Assembly (NCBI GenBank): GCA_021784205.1
Contig: JAJXTB010000034.1
Span: forward strand, 1 to 21,713
Reading direction: 5' to 3'
Length of the DNA stretch: 21,713 bases
Source: Actinomycetes bacterium
Lineage (GTDB): Bacteria; Actinomycetota; Acidimicrobiia; Acidimicrobiales; RAAP-2
Made by a program: the position numbers and the translations under genes. This document shows, piece after piece, positions 1 through 5,960 of the stretch (positions within the stretch are counted from its first letter, which is position 1; each line of letters opens with the position of its first letter). The notes under the pieces are model-generated. The model made no database searches. It was not told where the DNA came from and worked only from the letters and a program-made list of their open reading frames with translations.

Positions 1-769
1 CCGCCGGACCCGATCCGACGATCGCGACGCGTCGACCGTTGGGCTCGGGGGCACTGACGCCGGGTCCGTCGGTGGTTTCGTAGTGTCGGTCGGCGACGAA
101 GCGCTTCAGGCGGCGGATGGGAATCGATGACTCGACGTCGTCGCGCGTGCACTCGTTCTCACAGGGCGCGTAGCAGGCCCGACCGAGCGTGCCGACCAGC
201 GGCGTCGCCTCGAGCACCAACTGGAACGCCTCTTCGTACTTGCCGTTGCGAATCAGCGCGACGTAGCCGTGCGCCTTGATCCCGGCGGGGCAGGTGTCGG
301 TGCACGGCGAGGTGCCGGCGCGTTCGATGACCACCTTCTTCGGCACCGCCTGGGGAAAGGCGAGGAAGGCCGCGCGCCGCGGGACGAGGTCGGCGTTGAA
401 CTGGTCGGGCACCGCCACCGTGCAGACGGGTTCACACTCCTGGCAGCCGGTGCAGGCGGCCGGGTCAACGTAGGTGGCGCGCTTCTTCACGGTGGCGAGG
501 AACCGACCGTCGTCGCCGCGCCGGATCCCGAGCACCGTGCTCGAGGAGGCCGTGGTGATGTTCGGGTGGTTGATCGTCGAGGACATCTTCGGGCCCGAGA
601 TGCAACTCGCGCAGTCGAGGGTGGGGAAGACCTTGGAGAGCAGGATCATCCGCCCGCCCACGCTCGGCTCCTTCTCGACGAGCAGGACCTTGTAGCCCAT
701 GTCACCGAGCTTGAGCGACGATTCCATCCCCCCGATGCCCCCGCCGACGACCAGTGCGTCGTAGTCCAT
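1..769 (-). CDS. HdrA-like FAD/Fe-S oxidoreductase joined to a GltD-type module (partial, C-terminus outside the window)
   Basis: The first 256 residues are visible; the gene runs off the left edge. Residues 5-41 form an FAD Rossmann fold (GGGIGGMESS, then VEKEPSVGGRM). Residues 49-70 carry the HdrA signature LDCASC..GPKM..NHPN, and residues 106-116 give a ferredoxin-like cluster motif, CTGCQECEPVC. From about residue 156 the sequence changes to the N-terminal Fe-S module of GltD/NfnB/DPYD-type enzymes (CTDTCPAGIKAHGYV, later CYAPCENECTR), and a second Rossmann motif begins at VAIVGSGPA just before the edge. HdrA proteins move electrons between flavin and Fe-S centres, while GltD-type modules usually use NAD(P)H. 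The neighbouring tusA and dsrE-like genes suggest a role in sulfur oxidation or transfer, which is inference. The start ATG at 769 is preceded by GAGAGGTGG and lies 35 bp after the dsrE-like stop. Confidence 0.85.
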   Translation of the reverse strand, partial: MDYDALVVGGGIGGMESSLKLGDMGYKVLLVEKEPSVGGRMILLSKVFPTLDCASCISGPKMSSTINHPNITTASSSTVLGIRRGDDGRFLATVKKRATYVDPAACTGCQECEPVCTVAVPDQFNADLVPRRAAFLAFPQAVPKKVVIERAGTSPCTDTCPAGIKAHGYVALIRNGKYEEAFQLVLEATPLVGTLGRACYAPCENECTRDDVESSIPIRRLKRFVADRHYETTDGPGVSAPEPNGRRVAIVGSGPA

Positions 770-804
770 TGCGCGTACCACCTCTCGTAGTTATTCGTTC
801 GGGC

Positions 805-1287
805 TTAGATGAAAAGGTTGACGTTGGCCTCATCGGCTTCGCCGAGGTAGGTCGCGACACCGGCGAACTCCAGACCGTCGATCAACTCCTCGGCCCGCAG
901 CCCCATGACGTCCATCGACATGGTGCAGGCGATCATCTTGATCTCCTGCTCCTTCGCGGTCGCGATCATCTCGTCAATCGACATCACGTGGTTCGCGCGC
1001 ATCATGCGCTTCATCAGCACCGGTCCGGCGCCGGCGAAGTTCATGCGCGACATCGCGAGCTTCTTCGGGCCGCGCGGCATCATGGTGGCGAACATTCGCT
1101 GCAGGGGGGTCTTGTCAGGCGTGGCTGGCTTGTGGTCGCGCCGCAACGCGTTGAGCCCCCAGAAGGTGAAGAACATCGTCACGTCGTCACCCATGGCCGC
1201 CGCCCCGTTGGCGATGACGAAGGCGGCGAGCACCTTGTCGAGGTCGCCGCTGAACAGAACGATGGTCTTCTTGTCGGTTTGAGCCAT
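805..1287 (-). CDS. DsrE/DsrF-like sulfur-carrier family protein
   Basis: The product has 160 residues. Its C-terminal half matches the DsrE/DsrF/DrsH-like (DsrE2-type) family, with the block ACTMSMDVMG around Cys121 and the typical ending GVATYLGEADEANVNLFI. In the family this cysteine carries sulfane sulfur and exchanges it with TusA or partner oxidoreductases. The N-terminal part (IVLFSGDLDKVLAAFVIANG) is the usual first strand and helix. There is no signal peptide and no convincing membrane helix, although residues 62-95 are methionine-rich. A start at 1287 is chosen over the longer in-frame frame reaching 1515 because a strong AAAGGAG ribosome site sits just upstream and the extra residues are arginine-rich shadow sequence of the neighbouring gene. 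It sits between the MvhD-like and HdrA-like genes on the same strand. Precise subfamily (DsrE2 or another) is not certain. Confidence 0.87.
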   Translation of the reverse strand: MAQTDKKTIVLFSGDLDKVLAAFVIANGAAAMGDDVTMFFTFWGLNALRRDHKPATPDKTPLQRMFATMMPRGPKKLAMSRMNFAGAGPVLMKRMMRANHVMSIDEMIATAKEQEIKMIACTMSMDVMGLRAEELIDGLEFAGVATYLGEADEANVNLFI

Positions 1288-1310
1288 GACCGGCTCTCCT
1301 TTCGCAGGAA

Positions 1311-1742
1311 CTAGGACGCGAGCACGCGCACGCGCCCGAGCGCGGACATCTTCTCGGTGAACTCGCGCATGTGGTTGACGAAGGGTTCGGCGCAGACCGA
1401 GCAGAGGGCCGCCATCATCACCCGTTGGGGCTCGAAGCCGGCTTCGCTCATCAGTGTCTGCGCGCGGGCCGCGATCCGAGCGGTTCGCGCGTTGCAGTCG
1501 GGCAGGTACGCGCACTCGTCGCCGTCGGCGCCGATGAAGACGCCGTCGAACCCGCTCTCGAAGGCGTGCAGGATCCAGGTGGGCTTGATCGCGCTCGAGC
1601 AGGGGACCGTGACCGTGAAGACCGTCGAGGGGTAGTGCAGGTGTCGGCTGCCGGCGAGGTCGATGCCCGGGTCAGAGATGTTGTTCGTGGAAAAGACGAG
1701 GATCCGCGGCCCGCTTCGCTCGTCGTGGTCGGCGACGTCCAT
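1311..1742 (-). CDS. MvhD-like protein with altered cysteine set
   Basis: This 143-residue protein aligns over its length with MvhD-family proteins (hydrogenase iron-sulfur subunit D, an electron-transfer partner of HdrA). The shared core is ILVFS, then DLAGSRHLHYP, VPCSS, FDGVFIGADGDECAY and a C-terminal ALGRV. The canonical family ligands are changed: the N-terminal C-N-x-C motif reads T-N-N-I (residues 19-22), and the first cysteine of the GCHPGDCHY-type motif is alanine. The remaining cysteines are 48, 77, 83, 114 and 117, the last two forming a new CSVC motif. It may bind a differently ligated cluster or act as a redox or sulfur-accepting partner of the HdrA-like protein; neither is proven. 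Its ATG lies 3 bp after the tusA stop, so translation is probably coupled. Confidence 0.75.
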   Translation of the reverse strand: MDVADHDERSGPRILVFSTNNISDPGIDLAGSRHLHYPSTVFTVTVPCSSAIKPTWILHAFESGFDGVFIGADGDECAYLPDCNARTARIAARAQTLMSEAGFEPQRVMMAALCSVCAEPFVNHMREFTEKMSALGRVRVLAS

Positions 1743-1745
1743 GAA

Positions 1746-2003
1746 TCAGACCTTGCGCAGGAAGAGGCGCAGGTAGCCGGGTTCTTCGATAACGCCGAGA
1801 AAGTCGTGGCCCATCTTCTTGCACCAGGCCGGTAGGTCCTTGAGCGTTCCGGAGTCCGTCGCCATCACCTCCATGACCGCGCCGCTCGCGACCGCGGGTA
1901 TCCCCTTCTTCGCGGCCAGGATCGGTCCCGGACAGGAGGTTCCTCGGGCGTCAACGACCACGGCCACCGGTACGTCTCGTAATTCCTCAAGGGTGATGGT
2001 CAT
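1746..2003 (-). CDS. tusA: TusA-family sulfur carrier
   Basis: The 85-residue product has the TusA/SirA fold hallmark DARGTSCPGPILAAKK, where Cys24 is the sulfane-sulfur-carrying residue of the CPxP motif, followed by the VMEVMATDSGTLKDLPAWC strand-helix segment. TusA proteins pass persulfide sulfur to DsrE-type proteins and sulfur-oxidising enzymes or to tRNA thiolation. Here the DsrE- and HdrA-like neighbours favour a dissimilatory or detoxifying sulfur relay. The start at 2003 is supported by AAAGGAG at 2011-2017; an in-frame ATG at 2075 would add residues unlike the family. It is the first gene of the leftward operon. A second cysteine, Cys61, sits at the usual position of the WC pair seen in many family members. 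Confidence 0.92.
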   Translation of the reverse strand: MTITLEELRDVPVAVVVDARGTSCPGPILAAKKGIPAVASGAVMEVMATDSGTLKDLPAWCKKMGHDFLGVIEEPGYLRLFLRKV

Positions 2004-2086
2004 GGTGACTCCTTTGCGTCGGTGCTGCATCTCGCGGTCCCATCGGTGGTCCCGCCCTGGAATCAGGCTTAACACCGCGCACCGAC

Positions 2087-2106
2087 TTTGTGCAAAGAAT
2101 CACAAA
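2087..2106. promoter_or_regulatory. CRP/FNR-type operator palindrome upstream of tusA
   Basis: The sequence TTTGTG-N8-CACAAA is a perfect 6-bp inverted repeat. Its 16-bp core, TGTGA-N6-GCACA on the minus strand, differs from the CRP-type consensus TGTGA-N6-TCACA at one position. It lies about 84 bp upstream of tusA in the AT-rich spacer, where a Crp/Fnr-family regulator could control the sulfur operon. Binding is inferred from the motif only. Confidence 0.5.
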
Positions 2107-2114
2107 CTATGCCA

Positions 2115-2144
2115 AGAATAGAATAGAAATTTACAAAGTAACAA
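2115..2144 (-). promoter_or_regulatory. candidate promoter of the tusA operon
   Basis: On the minus strand TTGTTA (2144-2139) and TATTCT (2120-2115) are separated by 18 bp. Initiation would fall near 2108, immediately before the CRP/FNR-type palindrome. The surrounding 2100-2165 segment is strikingly AT-rich for this window. Both hexamers are imperfect, so this is a weak call. The remainder of 2004-2296 shows no gene I can support. Confidence 0.3.
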
Positions 2145-2271
2145 TGGTATTAATCCAATGAATACAAGGCACCACGCTTCAAGCGAGGCGTCTCACCCCA
2201 GATGTCGTGGTGGACGATGTGGTCGGGTCGCTTAGACGGGCCCGAAAGGTGGACGTTGAGACGAGGCGAAG

Positions 2272-2298
2272 GAGGCGGTGTTCCGCACCGGACGCCTC
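2272..2298 (-). terminator. weak hairpin at the end of the pirin gene
   Basis: GAGGCG (2272-2277) can pair with CGCCTC (2293-2298), with an alternative inner pairing CGGTG/CACCG. It overlaps the last bases of the pirin stop region and has no T-tract, so it is only a possible terminator. Confidence 0.25.
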
Positions 2299-3214
2299 AG
2301 GCGGTTTCAGGCTCCGCTCGCAACCAGAAGGGCACGGGCGCGTCGATCGAGGCGAGGGCGCTCGCGACGGTGCCGAACCGCTCGTCGCGGTTCTTCCAGT
2401 CGAGGTACGCGATCGTCAACTCGTCGCGATTTCGAGCGACGAAGTTCCACCACATCGTGATCGATTCGTCAAAGGGCACGCCACCGAGGACGATGACGCG
2501 GGCCGGCTCGTTCACGTCGAGGCGCCACTCGTCGATGCCGGGCGCGAAGTAGGCGAGGGAACCGGGCTCGACACGCGTGCCGTCGATCGAGACGGCGCCG
2601 CGAAGTACCACGACGCCGTACTCGTAGGCGCGCACCAGCGGCATCTCGGTCGACGCGCGCACGACCAGGTCCAGACCGACGAGGGCGGTGTCGTGGCGTG
2701 CCGGGCTCGTCGCGCCCAACGCGTCACCGACCAGCACGGTCGCCTCGCTGGCACCAATTTCCACACGTGGCAACTCGGCGTGGTGTTCGAAGGCGTGCGC
2801 TGCGTGGCGGTACTGCTCGGGTTGGGCAATCCACAGTTGGATACCCTCGAGGGTCCCTCGGTACGAGCCGGTCGGTTCCTCGGAATGCGCGACGCCGTGG
2901 CCCGCGCTCATGAGGTTCAGTTGTCCTGGTCGGATCAACTGTTCCGTGCCCAGGCTGTCGCGATGGACCGCTTCGCCCTCGATCAACCAGGTGACCGTCG
3001 CGAGACCGGTGTGCGGGTGTGGGCCGATGTCGAGTCCCCGCTCTTCGGTCACCGCGGCTGGTCCCATGTGGTCCGCGAAGCACCACGCGCCAACGGTACG
3101 GTGGGCTCGCTGGGGGAGCGCCCGACGGACCTCGATGGCCCCGACCATCGCCCGGTGTGACGCGAACACCTCACGCGTCGGGTTGGTCGAATCGTCCGCG
3201 CGCTCTTCGGCCAT
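2297..3214 (-). CDS. Pirin family protein
   Basis: The product is 305 residues long, in the normal pirin range, and is a two-domain cupin. The N-terminal cupin holds the metal-binding pattern GPHPHTGLATVTW (His66, His68), a VHRDS block, and SAGHGVAHSEE (His110, Glu112), which correspond to the iron ligands of human pirin. The C-terminal cupin includes LRGAVSIDGTRVEPGSLAYF and the family-like ending GGVPFDESITMWWNFVARN. Pirins are iron-binding proteins; bacterial members include quercetinase-like dioxygenases and redox-linked regulators, and the substrate here cannot be told. The start at 3214 is chosen because GGAGG lies 4 nt upstream; the longer frame to 3307 adds sequence spanning the upstream hairpins. 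It is monocistronic or weakly linked to the upstream membrane-protein gene. Confidence 0.88.
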   Translation of the reverse strand: MAEERADDSTNPTREVFASHRAMVGAIEVRRALPQRAHRTVGAWCFADHMGPAAVTEERGLDIGPHPHTGLATVTWLIEGEAVHRDSLGTEQLIRPGQLNLMSAGHGVAHSEEPTGSYRGTLEGIQLWIAQPEQYRHAAHAFEHHAELPRVEIGASEATVLVGDALGATSPARHDTALVGLDLVVRASTEMPLVRAYEYGVVVLRGAVSIDGTRVEPGSLAYFAPGIDEWRLDVNEPARVIVLGGVPFDESITMWWNFVARNRDELTIAYLDWKNRDERFGTVASALASIDAPVPFWLRAEPETA

Positions 3215-3260
3215 CTCGCCTCCGTGACCAACGATACCGCCGACACCCAGAAACCACGCG

Positions 3261-3289
3261 GCCCCCAGCGACGCTACGCCACTGGGGGC
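3261..3289. terminator. 8-bp stem-loop between membrane-protein and pirin genes
   Basis: GCCCCCAG (3261-3268) pairs perfectly with CTGGGGGC (3282-3289) around a 13-nt loop. It follows the larger hairpin at 3301-3343 on the minus strand and may act as a second terminator or as leader structure of the pirin mRNA. No T-tract is present. Confidence 0.4.
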
Positions 3290-3300
3290 TGGGTTACACC

Positions 3301-3343
3301 GGACCACGCCGCGATGAAGGGGCCTCGGTTCGCGGCGTGGTCC
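3301..3343 (-). terminator. 14-bp perfect hairpin downstream of the 3353-3901 gene
   Basis: GGACCACGCCGCGA (3301-3314) pairs perfectly with its complement at 3330-3343 around a 15-nt loop. It begins 9 bp after the stop codon of the minus-strand membrane-protein gene, the expected place for an intrinsic terminator. It lacks a U-tract, like other hairpins in this window. Confidence 0.6.
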
Positions 3344-3352
3344 AGAGGTTCG

Positions 3353-3901
3353 CTAGATCATCACCGTGTGGTCGATAACGCGATAGTGGCGGAAGCCCAA
3401 GAGGGTGAGAATCAGCATCAAGATAGCGAGGACGAACATGGCGATGGCCGACCAGAGGGCGATCACGCCGAACATCCAGAAGGCGTAGGCGGTGAGGAGC
3501 GTCCCTCGCAGCGTCTGACCCTGGAACACGGTCTGGACGGTCTTGGCGAGCGTGGTGTTGGAGGGGTCGGCGAGTGACGCGGCGCTTAACTGCGCGTAGG
3601 TCTTGCCACCAGTGATCTCCTGGAGGTGGACGGCAATGAAGTGGTCGGCCCAGACCTCGGCCTCGCGACCGTTGATCAGTTGTTGACCGGCGTAGGGCGT
3701 CAGGTACGGCTTAATCAACGGGTTCTGAAGTTCCGGTGAGTTCTTAGCGGGGAAGTAGATCTTCTGGGCGGCGAGCTGGCTGTGGACGGTGGAGTTGGCG
3801 AAGCTGTAGCCCCACATCAAGAGTCCACCCGCCACCAAGAGCACGACCGTGAGCAAGAGCCCCAGCAAGGTCAGTAACAAGTCCAACGTCTTACGCTTCA
3901 T
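3353..3901 (-). CDS. Two-helix membrane protein of unknown function
   Basis: I do not recognise a named family. The 182-residue product has a basic N-terminus (MKRKTLD) followed by a long leucine/valine helix at about residues 6-31. A roughly 100-residue soluble segment follows, with mostly polar sequence and repeated short A/L/Q-rich stretches. A second hydrophobic helix runs at about residues 138-167, and the tail is short and basic (GFRHYRVIDHTVMI). This suggests both termini in the cytoplasm and an extracytoplasmic domain. The ATG at 3901 is preferred over a TTG at 3907 because GAAGGGG stands 6 nt before it. A strong hairpin follows the stop. The upstream spacer (3902-4062) is AT-rich and contains no gene I can support. 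Nothing in the neighbourhood fixes a function. Confidence 0.75.
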   Translation of the reverse strand: MKRKTLDLLLTLLGLLLTVVLLVAGGLLMWGYSFANSTVHSQLAAQKIYFPAKNSPELQNPLIKPYLTPYAGQQLINGREAEVWADHFIAVHLQEITGGKTYAQLSAASLADPSNTTLAKTVQTVFQGQTLRGTLLTAYAFWMFGVIALWSAIAMFVLAILMLILTLLGFRHYRVIDHTVMI

Positions 3902-4062
3902 CTTCAACCCCTTCGGTTGTGGTACACAGCCATTCTCACGGCTTTATCGAAACAATCATTAGGGGAAAAAGTCACTAGAGGCTAAACAAATACCATCTAT
4001 AGGTTACGACGAAAATGAGAGGAGATAGGCACTTTACTACCATTAAATCCCTTACTTACGGC

Positions 4063-4761
4063 TTAGTCATAGTCAGTTGTCGTGAGTCCGAGACGGGCGA
4101 GATAACCAACTCCCATGATGGCTGCTTCGCACCCGACTTCAGCTAACGCCGCCACGTCAGCGTCGTCGCGCACGCCGCCCGCCGCGACGACCGCGAGGCC
4201 GCTCGCGCAGGCCAGCGCGTACAACGCGAGGTCGGGACCGCGCATCGTGCCGTCGCGATCGATGGCGGTGACGTGCACGCGGGTGACGCCGGCGTCGACG
4301 CAGCGCGACAGTGCGTCAGCGATCCCGAGGCCCCCGTCGGCGAGCCAGCCCTGGACCGAGATTCGTGCGTCGCGCGTGTCCAGGGCGACGAGGAGCCGGT
4401 CGCCGAGCGCGTCGGCGAAGAGGCCGAGCGCGTCGGGCGTGGCCCACGCCGCCGAGCCGATGATCACGCGCTCGGCGCCGGCGTCGAGCGCGCGCGTCGC
4501 CGACTCAACCGAGCGCAGTCCCCCCGAGACCTGGACGGGGATCGAACCGGCGAGCGCGATGCACCGGCCAACGAGGTCGAGGCGCGCGAGACCCGAGCGC
4601 GCGCCGTCCAGGTCGACGACGTGGATCATCGGTGGACCCGTTGCGACGATCCGCTCGATGAAGTCGTTGAGGGGATGGCGGAAGATGACTCGGTCGTAGT
4701 CGCCCCGGTCGAGGCGTACGGCGAAGTCACCGAGGAGGTCGACGGCTGGAATGAGTTGCAT
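4063..4761 (-). CDS. hisA: HisA, ProFAR isomerase (possibly PriA-type)
   Basis: This 232-residue TIM barrel starts with LIPAVDLLGDFAVRL (catalytic Asp8) and has the second acidic residue at Asp128 in LLVALDTRD. It also has both phosphate-binding loops (VSGGLRS; AAGGVRDDADVA, then AAIMGVGYL). HisA isomerises the ribose of ProFAR to PRFAR, step four of histidine synthesis. In many actinobacteria the homologue PriA also replaces TrpF, and I cannot decide this from the sequence. The start at 4761 matches the family N-terminus; the longer frame to 4827 overlaps the divergent gene. The ATG has no Shine-Dalgarno but has TACAAC ending 6 nt before it, suggesting a leaderless transcript. It is the only his gene here on the minus strand, head-to-head with hisR. 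Confidence 0.92.
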   Translation of the reverse strand: MQLIPAVDLLGDFAVRLDRGDYDRVIFRHPLNDFIERIVATGPPMIHVVDLDGARSGLARLDLVGRCIALAGSIPVQVSGGLRSVESATRALDAGAERVIIGSAAWATPDALGLFADALGDRLLVALDTRDARISVQGWLADGGLGIADALSRCVDAGVTRVHVTAIDRDGTMRGPDLALYALACASGLAVVAAGGVRDDADVAALAEVGCEAAIMGVGYLARLGLTTTDYD

Positions 4762-4791
4762 AGTAGTGTTGTAGCAGGCTAGCATGATGAC
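4756..4791. promoter_or_regulatory. Compact divergent promoter/operator of hisA and hisR-hisG...
   Basis: Only 30 bp separate the two ATGs. On the plus strand TTGCAT (4756-4761, inside the hisA start) and TAGCAT (4780-4785) are 18 bp apart, and the hisR ATG comes 6 nt after the second. On the minus strand TACAAC (4773-4768) ends 6 nt before the hisA ATG. Both genes therefore look leaderless. A GCTAGC palindrome (4778-4783), containing the CTAG core known from TrpR operators, overlaps the hisR -10 and is a candidate site for HisR. Confidence 0.5.
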
Positions 4792-5106
4792 ATGACGAGT
4801 GGCAAAGTGGTTCCCGCCGAGGCGCACGAAGAGACGGCGCGGCGGTTCGAAGAGTTAGTCGACGCGTTCGTGCACCTGCGCGAGCGCGACACGGTCGCGG
4901 CGTTCCTGCGCGACCTCTGCACGACCAACGAGCTCGACGCGATGGGTCAGCGGCTTCAGGTGGCGAAGTTGGTGGACGAAGGTCTGGCCTACCACGAGGT
5001 GTCGCGCCGTACCGGCGCGTCGACCGCGACGGTGACCAGGGTGGCGCACTGGTTGCGCTACGGCGAGGGCGGGTACCCCGTCGTGTTACGCCGGGGCCGC
5101 CGATGA
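4792..5106 (+). CDS. hisR: YerC/HisR-type TrpR-superfamily regulator
   Basis: This all-helical protein of 104 residues matches the YerC/YecD branch of the TrpR superfamily. The helix-turn-helix is AYHEVSRRTGASTATVTRV, followed by the family ending HWLRYGEGGY; the preceding helices include LRDLCTTNELDAMGQRL. Firmicute relatives have been assigned as repressors of histidine genes (HisR), and its place as first gene of a his operon fits that role; the effector, perhaps histidine, is inferred. The stop overlaps the hisG start by 4 bp (ATGA, 5103-5106). It is divergent from hisA across a 30-bp spacer, so one operator could govern both arms and allow autoregulation. The symbol follows function by context rather than proof. 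Confidence 0.82.
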   Translation: MTSGKVVPAEAHEETARRFEELVDAFVHLRERDTVAAFLRDLCTTNELDAMGQRLQVAKLVDEGLAYHEVSRRTGASTATVTRVAHWLRYGEGGYPVVLRRGRR

Positions 5107-5960
5107 ACCGCCGACTCACCCTCGCCCTGCCGAGCAAGGGGCGGCTGCGCGAACCGTCGTGGACGCTGCTCGAGGCGAGCGGCGTGGACCCCCAGGAGCC
5201 CGGCGAGCGAGTCCTGCAGTCCCACTGTCGTAACGCGGACATCGACCTGTTATTCGTGCGCGCCGACGACGTGCCCGAGTACGTCCAAGACGGGGTCGTC
5301 GACTGCGGGATCACGGGACTCGACCTCATCGACGAGCGCGAGTGCAACGTTGAGGTGCTCCTGCGGCTCGGTTTTGGCAAGTGTTCGCTCCAGGCGGCCG
5401 TGCCCCTCGAGGACAGCGCCGGTGGCATCGACGACCTCCAGGGCCGACGGATCGCGACCTCACACCCGCGCATCACGTCATCGGTCCTCGCGCAACGGGG
5501 GATCGACGCCGAGGTGGTGCGCGTCGGCGGTGCGGTTGAGATCTCACCGCGTCTCGGGCTCGCCGACGCGATCGTCGACCTCGTCTCCACGGGCAGCACC
5601 CTGCGCACCAACGGCCTGCGCTCCATCGGCACGCTGTTCGAATCCGAGGCCGTGTTGGTCGGCCGTCGCGGTTCGGAGGACCTGATCGCTCGAAAGGTGC
5701 TCACGACGGTGCTCGGCAGCGTCACCAACGCCCGGGCCAACCGTTATCTCCTGTGCAACGTGAACAAGGATCGCCTCGATGAGTTGACGGCGCTGCTGCC
5801 TACGCGGGGCTCGCCCACGGTTATGGACCTCGCGACGCCCGGCGTCGTCGCGGTGCACGCACTCGTTCCGGCGGCCGACATCTGGTCACTGTTACCGAAG
5901 CTGGAAGCCTGCGGCGCGAGCTCGATCCTCACGCTGCCCGTAGAACGGATGGTGCCGTGA
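5103..5960 (+). CDS. hisG: ATP phosphoribosyltransferase, long form (HisG)
   Basis: The 285-residue product opens with LTLALPSKGRLREPS. It holds the PRPP-binding block GLADAIVDLVSTGSTLRTNG and the periplasmic-binding-like core (VDCGITGLDLI, GRRIATSHP). Its C-terminal domain of about 75 residues (NRYLLCNVNKDRLDE... GASSILTLPVERM) is the ACT-like regulatory part of the long, hexameric HisG that histidine inhibits. It catalyses the first committed step, ATP plus PRPP to phosphoribosyl-ATP. No HisZ is needed with a long form. The start lies inside the hisR stop (ATGA), and the stop overlaps the hisD GTG by 4 bp, indicating translational coupling. Confidence 0.95.
   Translation: MNRRLTLALPSKGRLREPSWTLLEASGVDPQEPGERVLQSHCRNADIDLLFVRADDVPEYVQDGVVDCGITGLDLIDERECNVEVLLRLGFGKCSLQAAVPLEDSAGGIDDLQGRRIATSHPRITSSVLAQRGIDAEVVRVGGAVEISPRLGLADAIVDLVSTGSTLRTNGLRSIGTLFESEAVLVGRRGSEDLIARKVLTTVLGSVTNARANRYLLCNVNKDRLDELTALLPTRGSPTVMDLATPGVVAVHALVPAADIWSLLPKLEACGASSILTLPVERMVP

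Noticed and set aside
2207..3160. 317-codon plus-strand frame over the pirin gene
   Set aside because: It lies opposite a well-matched pirin and shows no family motif.
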